From assembly GCA_030442055.1 (NCBI GenBank), contig JAUJEB010000006.1:1-64000 (forward strand): a DNA stretch of 64,000 bases, in the 5' to 3' direction. The position numbers and the translations under genes are program-made. The DNA is from Agaribacillus aureus. Its GTDB lineage: Bacteria; Bacteroidota; Bacteroidia; Cytophagales; Cyclobacteriaceae. Of this stretch, positions 7,528-15,253 are shown one piece after another (within the stretch, counting starts at the first letter, position 1; every line of letters begins with the position of its first letter). The notes under the pieces were generated by a model. The model did not search any database, was not told the DNA's origin, and saw only the letters and a list, made by a program, of their open reading frames with translations.

Positions 7528-8433
7528 ATGCAACCCTATAGAATAAAAACAGTCAGTCAATACCATAAATTAAGAGGATTGCCTGGACCTGCCCACCCGT
7601 TAATCAGTGTCTTCCGTATCGAAGAGATTACAAAACTTAAGGATGATGAACCTAATCATATCATTCAAGATTTTTATTCAGTTGCATTGAAGAAAAATAT
7701 TAACGCTACGTTGCATTACGGACAGCAGGAATATGATTTTGATGAAGGTAAGCTATTTTTTATTGCACCTAATCAAGTCTATTCCCTACAAGCAAAAAAT
7801 AATCTGACACATTCGGGATGGTTACTGCTTATCCATCCCGACTTTTTCTGGAATACTTCTTTAGTGAAGAAAATTAAACAATACGAGTATTTTGGATACG
7901 CTGTGAATGAAGCACTTTATCTGTCAGAAAAGGAGGAAGAAACCATTGTCGGTATTTTGCAAAGCATTGAGGAAGAATGCCATTCCAATATTGATAAATT
8001 CAGCAAACCCGTTATTATTTCCCAGGTTGAATTATTACTGAATTATGCTGATAGGTTTTATCATCGGCAATTTATAACACGGGAAAAGAAGAATCATCAA
8101 ATTTTAGTCCGATTAGAAAAAATACTGAATGATTATTTCAATAACGAAAACTTAATTAGCAGTGGCTTACCATCGGTCTTGGATATTTCTCATTCATTAA
8201 ATGTATCGCCTAACTACTTAAGTGGTTTACTTAAGGTTTTAACCGGAAAAAGCACCCAGCAACAGATTCACGATAAGCTGATCGAGAAAGCAAAAGAAAA
8301 ACTATCAATCAGCGAATTATCAATTAGCGAAATCGCTTACGAATTAGGTTTTGAGTATTCACAGTCATTCAGCAAATTGTTTAAATCAAAAACCGGCTTA
8401 ACACCCTCAGAATTTAGGCGATCTTTCAATTGA
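7528..8433 (+). CDS. AraC family transcriptional regulator
   Basis: 301 residues: an N-terminal effector-binding beta domain (about 1-180) and a C-terminal AraC double helix-turn-helix (about 200-300) ending SEIAYELGFEYSQSFSKLFKSKTGLTPSEFR, the canonical second HTH. The start at 7528 is preceded by an unusually good Shine-Dalgarno for this phylum (AAGGAG, 7519-7524), which supports translation from the shared transcript with the NmrA-like gene. It is clearly paralogous to the regulator at 44578-45492; shared features are HPLxSV near residue 23, PNQV, EAL.LSE, DRQF/HRQF, and SPNYLS.LLK. It presumably controls its partner gene, but no operator was found upstream of 6620. Confidence 0.9.
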   Translation: MQPYRIKTVSQYHKLRGLPGPAHPLISVFRIEEITKLKDDEPNHIIQDFYSVALKKNINATLHYGQQEYDFDEGKLFFIAPNQVYSLQAKNNLTHSGWLLLIHPDFFWNTSLVKKIKQYEYFGYAVNEALYLSEKEEETIVGILQSIEEECHSNIDKFSKPVIISQVELLLNYADRFYHRQFITREKKNHQILVRLEKILNDYFNNENLISSGLPSVLDISHSLNVSPNYLSGLLKVLTGKSTQQQIHDKLIEKAKEKLSISELSISEIAYELGFEYSQSFSKLFKSKTGLTPSEFRRSFN

Positions 8434-8559
8434 TAACAAAACACTACTAGCCTGCGGAATTTCTGACTTTTTTAGATGATAAAACCAAACCCGGGGTAAC
8501 CTTTTCATTTGAAAAGCAATAAAGGTAAAATTGGTAAAACCTCTAGAACAAGCATTATT

Positions 8560-9357
8560 ATGAAATTCTCATTTAGAAAAGAACTTTTTATGGTGGTTTG
8601 CCTGGTATTTATATTAGGCTGTACTGCCAAGGATGAATCTGGAAATCCTATTGGCCCCGCTATTGATGCCATCCCCGATCAGGAGCTCAATGAGGGGGAG
8701 TCACTATCAATTACGATTCTTGTCAGGCATCCTGAAAAGAAATCGGTTGTTGTATCAAGTGTAAATTTGCCTGAGTTTGCCCTTCTGAAGAATGAGGGTA
8801 GAAATAGTGACGATAATCAAATTTTTAACATTGAATTTAATCCGGGATATGAAGATGCTGGTGTTTACGAAATAGTGCTTCAAGCTTTGGATACTGAAGG
8901 AATTTCGGATGAAATAATCTTCTCAATTGAAGTCTTTGATACGGGTTGCTCAAAATATGGGACCGCGTTAGATTTATGTGATGTTGCTGATATTTTACCT
9001 TTAATATGGGGTCCGGGTAGCAATAGTATAACTATTGGCGGGGGATTAAATTATTCAACAAAAGTTGGAGTGGGTTGGTCACAACAATATGGTGGAGTAT
9101 TTGTTACCTCCTATTCAATCATAGGTGTAAGTTCAAACTACATTACAGATATGGCAAAAAATGTTAAAATTGATGGGCCGGAAGGATCTATAATCGAGAT
9201 ATGGGATTTAGAAACTTTGGAAGTAATCAATAGCAATATCTCAAACCCTGGAGATCAGATTGTATTTACAGCTATGCCAAATCATCGATATGGTGGCTAT
9301 GCATGGTATGCAGATAATTCTCAGCAAAACCTGGCAATACATGCTGCTTTTGAATAA
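8560..9357 (+). CDS. secreted lipoprotein with Ig/cadherin-like domain
   Basis: 265 residues from ATG 8560. A TTG at 8509 would add 17 residues before the signal peptide and is unlikely. The signal is KELFMVVCLVFILGC with a lipobox Cys, so it is a surface or periplasmic lipoprotein. Residues about 35-125 (IPDQELNEGESLSITI ... YEIVLQALDTEGISDEIIFSIEVFD) resemble a cadherin-like/putative-Ig repeat. The C-terminal half (CSKYGTALDLCDVADILPLIWGPG onward) is unrecognised and rich in Gly, Ser and Tyr. No enzymatic motif is seen, and adhesion or binding is a guess from the fold. Confidence 0.6.
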   Translation: MKFSFRKELFMVVCLVFILGCTAKDESGNPIGPAIDAIPDQELNEGESLSITILVRHPEKKSVVVSSVNLPEFALLKNEGRNSDDNQIFNIEFNPGYEDAGVYEIVLQALDTEGISDEIIFSIEVFDTGCSKYGTALDLCDVADILPLIWGPGSNSITIGGGLNYSTKVGVGWSQQYGGVFVTSYSIIGVSSNYITDMAKNVKIDGPEGSIIEIWDLETLEVINSNISNPGDQIVFTAMPNHRYGGYAWYADNSQQNLAIHAAFE

Positions 9358-9522
9358 GCAGACTTTACGAACTTGGCTTAAGTTTGAATGCTCTTGTTGT
9401 CTTTCTGAAAGTGATTTGACTAATAAATACTATAGAAATCCATTTTCATTCATCGGCAATCTCATAACCGGAGTAGCATTCACATTGCTATTAAGTTTTT
9501 TCCTTAAATCAAATACCCAAAA

Positions 9523-9861
9523 ATGAATTACAACACTAAAATAACGGAATACATAAATAAAGCCACGGATGAACAAGTTGGTATTCTTGAAGAAGTAAGG
9601 CAACTTGTGCATACTTCGGTAAACAACGTAGGCGAAGAAATAAAATGGGGCTTCCCGGTTTTTAACAACGGGAAAGACTTTGCCTATTTACGTTTTGCGA
9701 AAACACACATTATCTTGGGGTTTTATAATATTGATAAATTGCGGGACCCGAATAACCTATTGGAAGGCAAGGGAAATACCTTAAGGCATGTCAAGATTAA
9801 GAGCCTGAGTGAAGAACTTAAAAAGCAAATAGTTAAGTGGTTAATTGAAATATCTGAATAA
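9523..9861 (+). CDS. DUF1801 (YdhG-like) protein
   Basis: 112 residues of a single DUF1801 domain (PF08818): an N-terminal helix with ATDEQVGILEEVRQLVHT, then EEIKWGFPVFNNGKDFAYLRFAKTHIILGFYN (the EEIKWGxP...GK..A.f...K.h..LgF signature), and a C-terminal HVKIKSLSEEL.KQIVKWL. Bacillus relatives are annotated as iron chaperones, but the role is generally unknown. It is cytosolic and monocistronic, starting at ATG 9523 and followed immediately by a large hairpin. Confidence 0.85.
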   Translation: MNYNTKITEYINKATDEQVGILEEVRQLVHTSVNNVGEEIKWGFPVFNNGKDFAYLRFAKTHIILGFYNIDKLRDPNNLLEGKGNTLRHVKIKSLSEELKKQIVKWLIEISE

Positions 9862-9927
9862 AAGCCAGCGGCAACAACCAAACCCTAATGATGTGCTGAA
9901 AGGCTGCCGTTCATTAGCGCTGGTTTT
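9861..9927 (+). terminator. large hairpin at the end of the DUF1801 gene
   Basis: AAAGCCAGCG (9861-9870) pairs with CGCTGGTTTT (9918-9927), 10 bp with one G-U. An alternative inner pairing CGGCA/TGCCG exists. The stem begins on the last base of the stop codon. It could be a terminator or another cassette-boundary hairpin. Confidence 0.4.
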
Positions 9928-10110
9928 GATCCCAACCTGGTTCAAAACATTTTGGTATTAGCTGTAACACATTATCTTAGTATGTGATGGGGCATTTTGA
10001 CAATAAAGCCAAATTGGTTATAAAATCGACTCTAAAATAAAACAGCCTTTCCAACACAGTTTAAGTCCGGCATGACTACGGCGATTTACATATATGTGAT
10101 CAATAACGAT

Positions 10111-10175
10111 ATGAATTTTATCAAAAATCCTTTAGATTAAAGTTCTTAAAATATATATAACATCGTGCTATATTG
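10111..10175 (+). repeat. dispersed repeat A, copy 2
   Basis: ATGAATTTTATCAAAAATCC, then TTTAGATTAAAG, then an AT-rich tail and CATCGTGCTATA. It ends about 30-50 bp before ATG 10206 and has the same orientation as the gene. Confidence 0.75.
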
Positions 10176-10205
10176 CCGGCGGTCATTACCTAATCGTAAA
10201 TCGAA

Positions 10206-10973
10206 ATGAGCCATACAGCGGTCGAACCTTGTGAGGAGCTCAAAGACTTTGTCAACCATTTTTGGTTTGCTGAATGGGCTGAACAGGCACAACATGCCCA
10301 ATCAACCTATTTTTCATCTGCCAATACTTTAGTGGAGATTGCTTTCGCTTTTGATGGAAGCAAAAAACATCCCAAACTACTTTTTTCTTCAATACAAGGA
10401 CAAACTTCCGGTTATGGACAATACCCGGCGGGTGGTTTTTTTGAATTATTTGGTGTTTCATTATATTCTCATGCCATTCCTTACCTATTTGGGATTCCAG
10501 CATCGGCGCTTAGCAATAAATTTATTACTACCGAAGCACTGTTGGGAAATGAAGGGAAAATATTAACTGAAAAAATAGCAACTGCCATTTCAACCAATGA
10601 GCGAATAAATATTTTAACTTATTTTTTTAAGTCGAAACTGGCTAATTCTCAATCCAACGATAAGCTAATAATTAAAGCTGTCAAAAGGATCAGGCAATAT
10701 CATGGCAACATAAATATTGAGAAATTGTCTCATGACTTTTTCTATTCTCACAAGCAGTTTAATAGGATATTCAAAGCGTATTCGGGGTTTAATCCTAAAC
10801 TATTTGCAAGAATTGTGCGCTTTGAAAACGTTCTCAAAAACCATGCATATTACGACAATCTCACCCAAGCCGCTTACTCCTATGGCTATTATGATCAGGC
10901 TCATTTCATCCGCGATTTTAGAGACTTTAGTGGCTTTAGCCCAAAGAAATTCTTTGAGATAAGTGGCTATTAA
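10206..10973 (+). CDS. AraC family transcriptional regulator (DUF6597-like N-terminus)
   Basis: 255 residues. The N-terminus (VEPCEELKDFVNHFWFAEW) matches the xPxxxLxxYVxxyW opening of AraC regulators with a DUF6597-type sensor domain. The C-terminal third (about 165-250) is an AraC HTH with SHKQFNRIFKAYSGFNPKLFARIVRFE and AAYSYGYYDQAHFIRDFRDFSGFSPKKF. It is preceded by repeat A and followed 56 bp later by the DinB-like gene, which it may control. No operator is evident. Confidence 0.9.
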   Translation: MSHTAVEPCEELKDFVNHFWFAEWAEQAQHAQSTYFSSANTLVEIAFAFDGSKKHPKLLFSSIQGQTSGYGQYPAGGFFELFGVSLYSHAIPYLFGIPASALSNKFITTEALLGNEGKILTEKIATAISTNERINILTYFFKSKLANSQSNDKLIIKAVKRIRQYHGNINIEKLSHDFFYSHKQFNRIFKAYSGFNPKLFARIVRFENVLKNHAYYDNLTQAAYSYGYYDQAHFIRDFRDFSGFSPKKFFEISGY

Positions 10974-11029
10974 AATGTCCATTTTGTACAATCAAAGATA
11001 GCTACAATCTTATTTCTTTGTTCGAAAAG

Positions 11030-11629
11030 ATGAAATACTTAATTCTCATACTTTGCCTGCTATATGTTATGCAAGGATTTAGTCAAACGGAAAATGAATC
11101 AAAAATGGACAATAAAACGATCAATGAAATTTTAGAATCGCAATACAGAGCAGCACTGCAAATGCTTCGTCAAACCATTGAGAAGATACCCTCAGCGCAA
11201 TGGAAAACTGACGAATACAAAAATCCCAATTGGCAAATTGCCTATCATGCCACCTGGGCAGCGCAGCTCTATTTAGGTGCGAATATGGAAGCCTTTGTGC
11301 CTTGGGAGAAAGCAATAAAGGGAGCTGAAAGCCTTGGAGGAACACAGGACTGGGAAAATCCTGATGAAAGTGTAACAGTAGAAGGGTATAATTCGAAAGA
11401 TGAGTTACTCTCCTTTATTAATAATGTAGAAGACGATTTACAACAAGCCATTTCGAAATTACCCATTCATGAGAACTCCGGTTTCGAATGGTATCCTTAT
11501 TCTCGTTTAGAACTTCATATCAATAACATTCGACATATTCAGCACCATACGGCTCAATTAATTGAGCGGATGAAGGCAAAAGGTATCACTGGATTTCCAT
11601 GGGCAATAGACGGAAACCCTCCCCATTAG
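11030..11629 (+). CDS. exported DinB superfamily protein
   Basis: 199 residues from ATG 11030; a TTG at 11018 gives only four more residues. The N-terminal signal peptide is MKYLILILCLLYVMQGFSQ. The mature part is a four-helix DinB/YfiT-like domain with candidate metal ligands in NWQIAYHATWAAQLYLG (helix 2) and RHIQHHTAQLIERM (last helix), consistent with the three-His site of the family. DinB-like proteins are metal-dependent thiol transferases or hydrolases; an exported version is less common. Its stop codon TAG lies inside repeat P copy 3. It is probably transcribed on its own or with the AraC gene upstream. Confidence 0.8.
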   Translation: MKYLILILCLLYVMQGFSQTENESKMDNKTINEILESQYRAALQMLRQTIEKIPSAQWKTDEYKNPNWQIAYHATWAAQLYLGANMEAFVPWEKAIKGAESLGGTQDWENPDESVTVEGYNSKDELLSFINNVEDDLQQAISKLPIHENSGFEWYPYSRLELHINNIRHIQHHTAQLIERMKAKGITGFPWAIDGNPPH

Positions 11630-11655
11630 CGCAGGTCCTCCGGTCCTGTGCTAAT
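11625..11655 (+). repeat. short palindrome-flanked repeat P, copy 3
   Basis: GCAGGTCCTCCGGTCCTG closed by ATTAGC (11625-11630) and GCTAAT (11650-11655). The DinB stop codon is the TAG within the left arm. Confidence 0.7.
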
Positions 11656-11800
11656 CTGTATTTGAACATTTATAGTCCCATGCCAAAAAAATTATACCCG
11701 ATCTTGCCGGATTAACATAAATTTGATTCAGCATCTATGGATCATTTTATTTGTATTTTTACCAAAGCAAATTTTCGCTAAGTTAAATCAATACTTCCCC
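11656..11800 (+). repeat. dispersed repeat C, copy 2
   Basis: Shares TTATACCCGATCTTGCCGG with 15929-15948 and CAAATTTTC.CTAA.TTAAATCAATACT with 470-492. The open frame that begins at 11723 in this repeat is therefore not taken as the start of the next gene. Confidence 0.6.
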
Positions 11801-11830
11801 AATGGCAGGTGTTGGGCACCATCATTGCAA

Positions 11831-12328
11831 ATGAAGAAAACAAACAAACGAACAGATTTAATAATTTTAATTGTGGCCATCTTGCTATCAACTATTTTAG
11901 TTGCCGGGACCGCTGGGTTTAACAATTTAATTAACGGAGATATAGATATCGCTCTTTACGACACCTATTTTGTAGTACCAAAATTCAAAATTCTATTACT
12001 GATAACATCTTTGGCAGTTTATATAATATTTTTAATCAGGCAAATACTATCTGGTTTTAATGGAAACTTCGGAAACTATATACTGGTGGGGGCGGCTACA
12101 ATACTACTTCTACTAACGTTTTCCCTGGAAAAATTAATTTGGATTTTTAGAATCTTGATGAATTCAGGGTGGCACACCGAATTGCCAGAAGATGGCGCAA
12201 TGTTTGGAGACGATATGACTACCGAAGTAATCTTCCTAGTCATTAAGGTAATTATCATTGCCACATTGCTCTTAACCGGATTTAAATTAGGAATGAACAG
12301 AAGACAATCGGGGTCCAACAATCGATAG
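11831..12328 (+). CDS. small membrane protein with a COX1-like DTYFVV segment
   Basis: 165 residues from ATG 11831; the longer frame from 11723 lies in repeat C. There are four membrane segments (about 12-30, 53-73, 85-104 and 134-156 of the short form). Just before the second is DIALYDTYFVVPKFK. This resembles the DTYFVVAHFHYVM segment around the binuclear-centre ligands of cytochrome c oxidase subunit I, but the two ligand-type histidines of AHFH are replaced (PKFK). Small Bacteroidota membrane proteins carrying DxxxHDTYFVIAHFH are known to me as unassigned proteins; this seems a derived member. A heme or copper role is not supported by the residues present. Confidence 0.6.
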   Translation: MKKTNKRTDLIILIVAILLSTILVAGTAGFNNLINGDIDIALYDTYFVVPKFKILLLITSLAVYIIFLIRQILSGFNGNFGNYILVGAATILLLLTFSLEKLIWIFRILMNSGWHTELPEDGAMFGDDMTTEVIFLVIKVIIIATLLLTGFKLGMNRRQSGSNNR

Positions 12329-12464
12329 AAGACATAACACTTACCAGATCGGAAATGAAATATTATTAACCTATAATTAGGGTAAGCTATCAGCTGTTGC
12401 TTCTGAACTTTTACAAAAGCCACCCCTGCAATTGAAAAAAGAAGGACGGAATGGAAGAATGAGC

Positions 12465-12500
12465 TGACGCCAACCAAAGCTATTAACACTTAATCAACGC
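12465..12500 (+). repeat. short repeat E, copy 1
   Basis: CTGAC.CCAACCAAAG, then CTTAATCAAC, also at 15812-15846 directly before repeat C copy 3. Confidence 0.5.
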
Positions 12501-12588
12501 CCTCAATGCCTGAAAATCTTGGTATTTACCAAGAATATATCAAAATATAATGCTGATTTTCGCTTATCAATAACTTAAAAAAATAATT

Positions 12589-13035
12589 ATGAGGTTCATA
12601 AAATACCTATTGCTGCTTTCCATTGTATTGGGATCACGTAATACTTATTCACAACAAAAAAACAACACCATGACAAATCAGGAAATCGTAAAAAAAATTT
12701 TAAACGGCTTTAATGATCCTGCCCAAATTCAAGAATCTTTGGATCTGTTGGCGGATGATTACAAGTTTCAAAACCCCCTCGTTAAGTTAAACTCCAAATC
12801 GGAATTTATTGCATTAGCCCAATCAATTGGTGAAGTATTGACAGGAATAGAAATTGTCCGTTTGGTCGAGGCTGATGAGTGGGTAGCGGCATTTTACATA
12901 TTCAAATCTTCAATTCCCGGTGTGGAATCCAATACAGCTACAGAATGGTTTAGATTAAAGAATGAAATTATACAAGAGTCTATTTTGATTTATGATGCTT
13001 CCGAATGGCGGAAGGTATATGAGCAAATGGAATAG
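12589..13035 (+). CDS. exported NTF2/SnoaL-like protein
   Basis: 148 residues: signal peptide MRFIKYLLLLSIVLGSRNTYSQ, then a single NTF2-like cone fold. TNQEIVKKILNGF (helix 1), SLDLLADDYKFQNPL (the strand where SnoaL-type proteins carry F-x-x-P) and EADEWVAAFYIFKSS support the assignment. Catalytic residues cannot be identified. A short cytosolic form starting at the internal Met of TMTNQEIV (12670) is possible. It is monocistronic and followed by the promoter region of the Crp/Fnr gene. Confidence 0.7.
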   Translation: MRFIKYLLLLSIVLGSRNTYSQQKNNTMTNQEIVKKILNGFNDPAQIQESLDLLADDYKFQNPLVKLNSKSEFIALAQSIGEVLTGIEIVRLVEADEWVAAFYIFKSSIPGVESNTATEWFRLKNEIIQESILIYDASEWRKVYEQME

Positions 13036-13083
13036 AATAAGCTATTGCCAATTGTGCAGCCCACGGGTAAGCTATGCCTTCCT

Positions 13084-13105
13084 ATCGAATTTTCGATTAC
13101 CTTTG
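13084..13105 (+). promoter_or_regulatory. promoter and palindrome of the Crp/Fnr gene
   Basis: TACCTTTG at 13098-13105 is an exact match to the Bacteroidota -7 element TAnnTTTG, 45 bp before ATG 13151. Immediately upstream is the palindrome ATCGAA-TT-TTCGAT (13084-13097), placed where a repressor would block the promoter. No clear -33 TTTG was found. Confidence 0.45.
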
Positions 13106-13150
13106 GTAGGTATATTCATTTAAGTCGGGATGTCGTAGCCAATTAAACAA

Positions 13151-13732
13151 ATGAACAGCGAAAAAATATTGAATGGAGTAGGAGAAATATATTCTCCGCT
13201 GTCTATTGAATGTCAAAAAGATTTCATTAACCAATCAAAAATTGCCAGATACAAAAAAGGTGAGATTGTAGTCCGCGAAGGGCAATTTTCCAAGAAAGCG
13301 TGTTTAATCGTGCAAGGTTGCGCAAGGGCATATTATTTGAAAAACGGAAAAGATATTTCAGACTGGTTTGCTTTTGAAAATCAGTTTATGGCCTCAATTG
13401 TCAGCTTTTTTAGCGAAGAGCCCAGCCCTCATTATGTAGAAATTGTTGAAGATTCAATAGTTATCGAATTTTCAAGAGATACCTTTGACAATCTATCTGA
13501 CAAGTACCATGATTTTGAACGTTTTATTAGTAAAGTAGTGACTGAAACCATGTTAGGTCTTTGCGAAAGACTATACACTATTCAATTCAATAAAGCAGAA
13601 GAAAGGTACGAACACCTCTTAAGTATTCACACCGATATTACCAACAGAATTCCCCTGACACACATAGCTTCTTATTTAGGCATTACTCTTGAGACCCTAA
13701 GTCGAATTAGAAGCCCTCAAAAGCGAATTTGA
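13151..13732 (+). CDS. Crp/Fnr family transcriptional regulator with FNR-type recognition helix
   Basis: 193 residues: a cyclic-nucleotide-binding-like beta roll (about 25-115), the dimer helix (about 117-150) and a C-terminal winged HTH. The recognition helix reads L180-E181-T-L-S184-R185, the ExxSR motif that in FNR contacts TTGAT half-sites. Only scattered cysteines are present (21, 51, 57, 138), not the FNR Fe-S cluster pattern, so the signal is unknown. Two perfect TTGAT-N4-ATCAA boxes lie directly downstream, in front of the next two genes. The first box overlaps this gene's stop codon. The regulator and these genes probably form a small regulon. Confidence 0.9.
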   Translation: MNSEKILNGVGEIYSPLSIECQKDFINQSKIARYKKGEIVVREGQFSKKACLIVQGCARAYYLKNGKDISDWFAFENQFMASIVSFFSEEPSPHYVEIVEDSIVIEFSRDTFDNLSDKYHDFERFISKVVTETMLGLCERLYTIQFNKAEERYEHLLSIHTDITNRIPLTHIASYLGITLETLSRIRSPQKRI

Positions 13733-13772
13733 TATAGATCAAATGTCTTTTCTTCCAATCGTTTGACTTTTG
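13728..13772 (+). promoter_or_regulatory. FNR-type box plus -7 element, upstream of 13789
   Basis: TTTGAT-ATAG-ATCAAA at 13728-13743 contains the exact FNR consensus TTGAT-N4-ATCAA. Exactly 20 nt later is TTGACTTTTG (13763-13772), in which GACTTTTG approximates the -7 element. A start site near 13778 would put the box near -42, the class II activator position. Confidence 0.75.
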
Positions 13773-13788
13773 CCAAAACGAACGAAAA

Positions 13789-14127
13789 ATGGAAGAACAA
13801 AAGAATCAAAAGAAATCAATTTGGGGCAGGTGGTGGGAGCCATTAAGAAAATGGTTTTATCCGGCTTGGCTTATGTACGAAACTTCTTACCGCTTTTATG
13901 AATACGCACAAACAGTTCATCAGTATTTTAATACACACCGAAATGATATCGGATCGTACATTGGAAATACTGTCGCTGAAATATTAAATACCTTTTGTTC
14001 GGGTGCCACCTTTGTGGGGTGCTCTGCTTTCTTGACAGTGCCTGCTTGTTTTGTGCTCTATAAATTCTTTAAAGAAGATAATTTATCAGCCACCCGGTTT
14101 GAGGAGCGATTGAAGGTGATGTTCTAA
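13789..14127 (+). CDS. unknown membrane-associated protein under the FNR-type promoter
   Basis: 112 residues of no family I recognise. The N-terminus is basic and Trp-rich (KKSIWGRWWEPLRKWFYPAW). A middle aromatic segment (YETSYRFYEYAQTVHQYF) is followed by one or two hydrophobic stretches, TFCSGATFVGCSAFLTVPACFVLYKFF (about 68-95), consistent with one membrane segment containing three cysteines. It starts at ATG 13789, 53 bp after the centre of the TTGAT-N4-ATCAA box. Context suggests a protein induced together with the flavodoxin-fold oxidoreductase downstream. Confidence 0.6.
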   Translation: MEEQKNQKKSIWGRWWEPLRKWFYPAWLMYETSYRFYEYAQTVHQYFNTHRNDIGSYIGNTVAEILNTFCSGATFVGCSAFLTVPACFVLYKFFKEDNLSATRFEERLKVMF

Positions 14128-14141
14128 ATCCCTCAAGCGAA

Positions 14142-14186
14142 TTTGATTAAGATCAAATGATTATTCGCGAATGAGGTTGACATTTG
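14142..14186 (+). promoter_or_regulatory. second FNR-type box plus -7 element, upstream of 14202
   Basis: TTTGAT-TAAG-ATCAAA at 14142-14157, again the exact TTGAT-N4-ATCAA, then exactly 20 nt, then TTGACATTTG (14177-14186). The flanks also match the first copy (CCCTCAA..GCGAATTTGAT and GATCAAATG). The TTG at 14184 lies within the -7 element. Confidence 0.75.
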
Positions 14187-14201
14187 TTAAAAAATATACA
14201 G

Positions 14202-14780
14202 GTGAAAAAAATACTCATCATTAACGGACACCCTGACAGGGAAAGTTTCAATTTCGGTTTAAGTGAGGCTTACAAAAAAGGTGCAGCCGAATCTGGCGCT
14301 GAAGTGAAAGAAATAATCATTCGAGAGTTGAATTTCAACCCCAACCTTCAATTTGGATACAGAAAACGGACGAAACTCGAATCAGACCTGCTCGATGCCC
14401 AGGAAAAATTAAAATGGGCTGACCATATGGTTTGGGTTTATCCCGTCTGGTGGGGTTCAGTGCCGGCAATTATGAAAGGTTTTTTAGACAGGGTCTTATT
14501 ACCTGGTTTTGCATTCAGGAAAAAAGAAAACTCATTGTGGTGGGATAGGTATTTTAACAGACAATCAGCAAGATTGATTTGTACCCTGGACCAACCACCC
14601 TGGTACTACAATATTTTTTATGGAAGCCCAAGCCATAAAGCTATGAAAAAGTTGACATTGAACTACATAGGTGTCAGGTCTGTAAAAACGACCTCAATCG
14701 GACCGATTAGACTATCAACGGACCAATTCAGAAACAGGTGGTTACAGAAAATTGAAAAACTTGGGAAAAGAAACAAATAA
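14202..14780 (+). CDS. NAD(P)H-dependent flavodoxin-fold oxidoreductase
   Basis: 192 residues from GTG 14202. The frame is open from TTG 14184, but that codon falls in the promoter, and GTG gives the typical family start (KKILIINGHPDRESFNF). It is a flavodoxin-like NADPH quinone reductase (PF02525; KefF/YwrO/MdaB group): HPDRESFN binds the FMN phosphate, WADHMVWVYPVWWGSVPAIMKGFLDRV is the central motif, and LPGFAF follows. It reduces quinones or electrophiles with two electrons. It lies under the second FNR-type box, which fits a redox-responsive regulon. Confidence 0.85.
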   Translation: MKKILIINGHPDRESFNFGLSEAYKKGAAESGAEVKEIIIRELNFNPNLQFGYRKRTKLESDLLDAQEKLKWADHMVWVYPVWWGSVPAIMKGFLDRVLLPGFAFRKKENSLWWDRYFNRQSARLICTLDQPPWYYNIFYGSPSHKAMKKLTLNYIGVRSVKTTSIGPIRLSTDQFRNRWLQKIEKLGKRNK

Positions 14781-14848
14781 TTACTGGCTACAAGAAGAGC
14801 AATAATTAGATCAAGAAAACTACAACGCTGAATTTTAAATCATTTTCT

Positions 14849-15244
14849 ATGAAGCAGTTAATCATTAAATCTTTCTATAACGTTTCCGGCGGCATCAGTA
14901 TTGGAAATGGGCTTTGGATGCTATTTTCAGCCTCGACCTGGTTCACTATGATGCCGGTTGGTGCAGAAAATACAGGACCGCTGAATTCCCATTTTGTACA
15001 TGATGTGGGCCTGGTATATATACTGGTAGGCATAGGCGCCTTTTGGTGTGCATCTAAACTAGACAAGGCTATCGAAATCCATCTCGCCATTACTTTTTTT
15101 ATGGCTGGGCACGCACTGATTCATATAGGTGAAATACTCTCTGGCTCACTACCTGCCAGCCATTGGTTGATTGACTTCCCGTTAGTTACTTTTCCAGCCA
15201 TTGTTTTGGTTGGGCTCACACCCGTTATGTTAAAACGCAAATAA
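14849..15244 (+). CDS. four-helix membrane protein, function unknown
   Basis: 131 residues with four predicted membrane segments (about 18-34, 50-66, 76-92 and 105-124). Conserved-looking polar residues lie in NSHFVHDVGLVYILVG (H49, H52, D53) and AGHALIHIGE (H89, H93, E96), a pattern seen in small DoxX/DUF4345-like membrane proteins. I cannot name the family with confidence. It starts at ATG 14849 and is followed 9 bp later by the exported protein at 15254, so the two form an operon. Confidence 0.6.
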   Translation: MKQLIIKSFYNVSGGISIGNGLWMLFSASTWFTMMPVGAENTGPLNSHFVHDVGLVYILVGIGAFWCASKLDKAIEIHLAITFFMAGHALIHIGEILSGSLPASHWLIDFPLVTFPAIVLVGLTPVMLKRK

Positions 15245-15253
15245 GATCCAGTC

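Noticed and set aside
9260-9526. 88-codon open frame between the lipoprotein and DUF1801 genes
   Set aside because: Mostly an alternate frame of the lipoprotein gene, with low-quality composition.
11723-11830. 36-codon N-terminal extension of the COX1-like membrane protein
   Set aside because: Encoded by repeat C, which also occurs where no gene follows.
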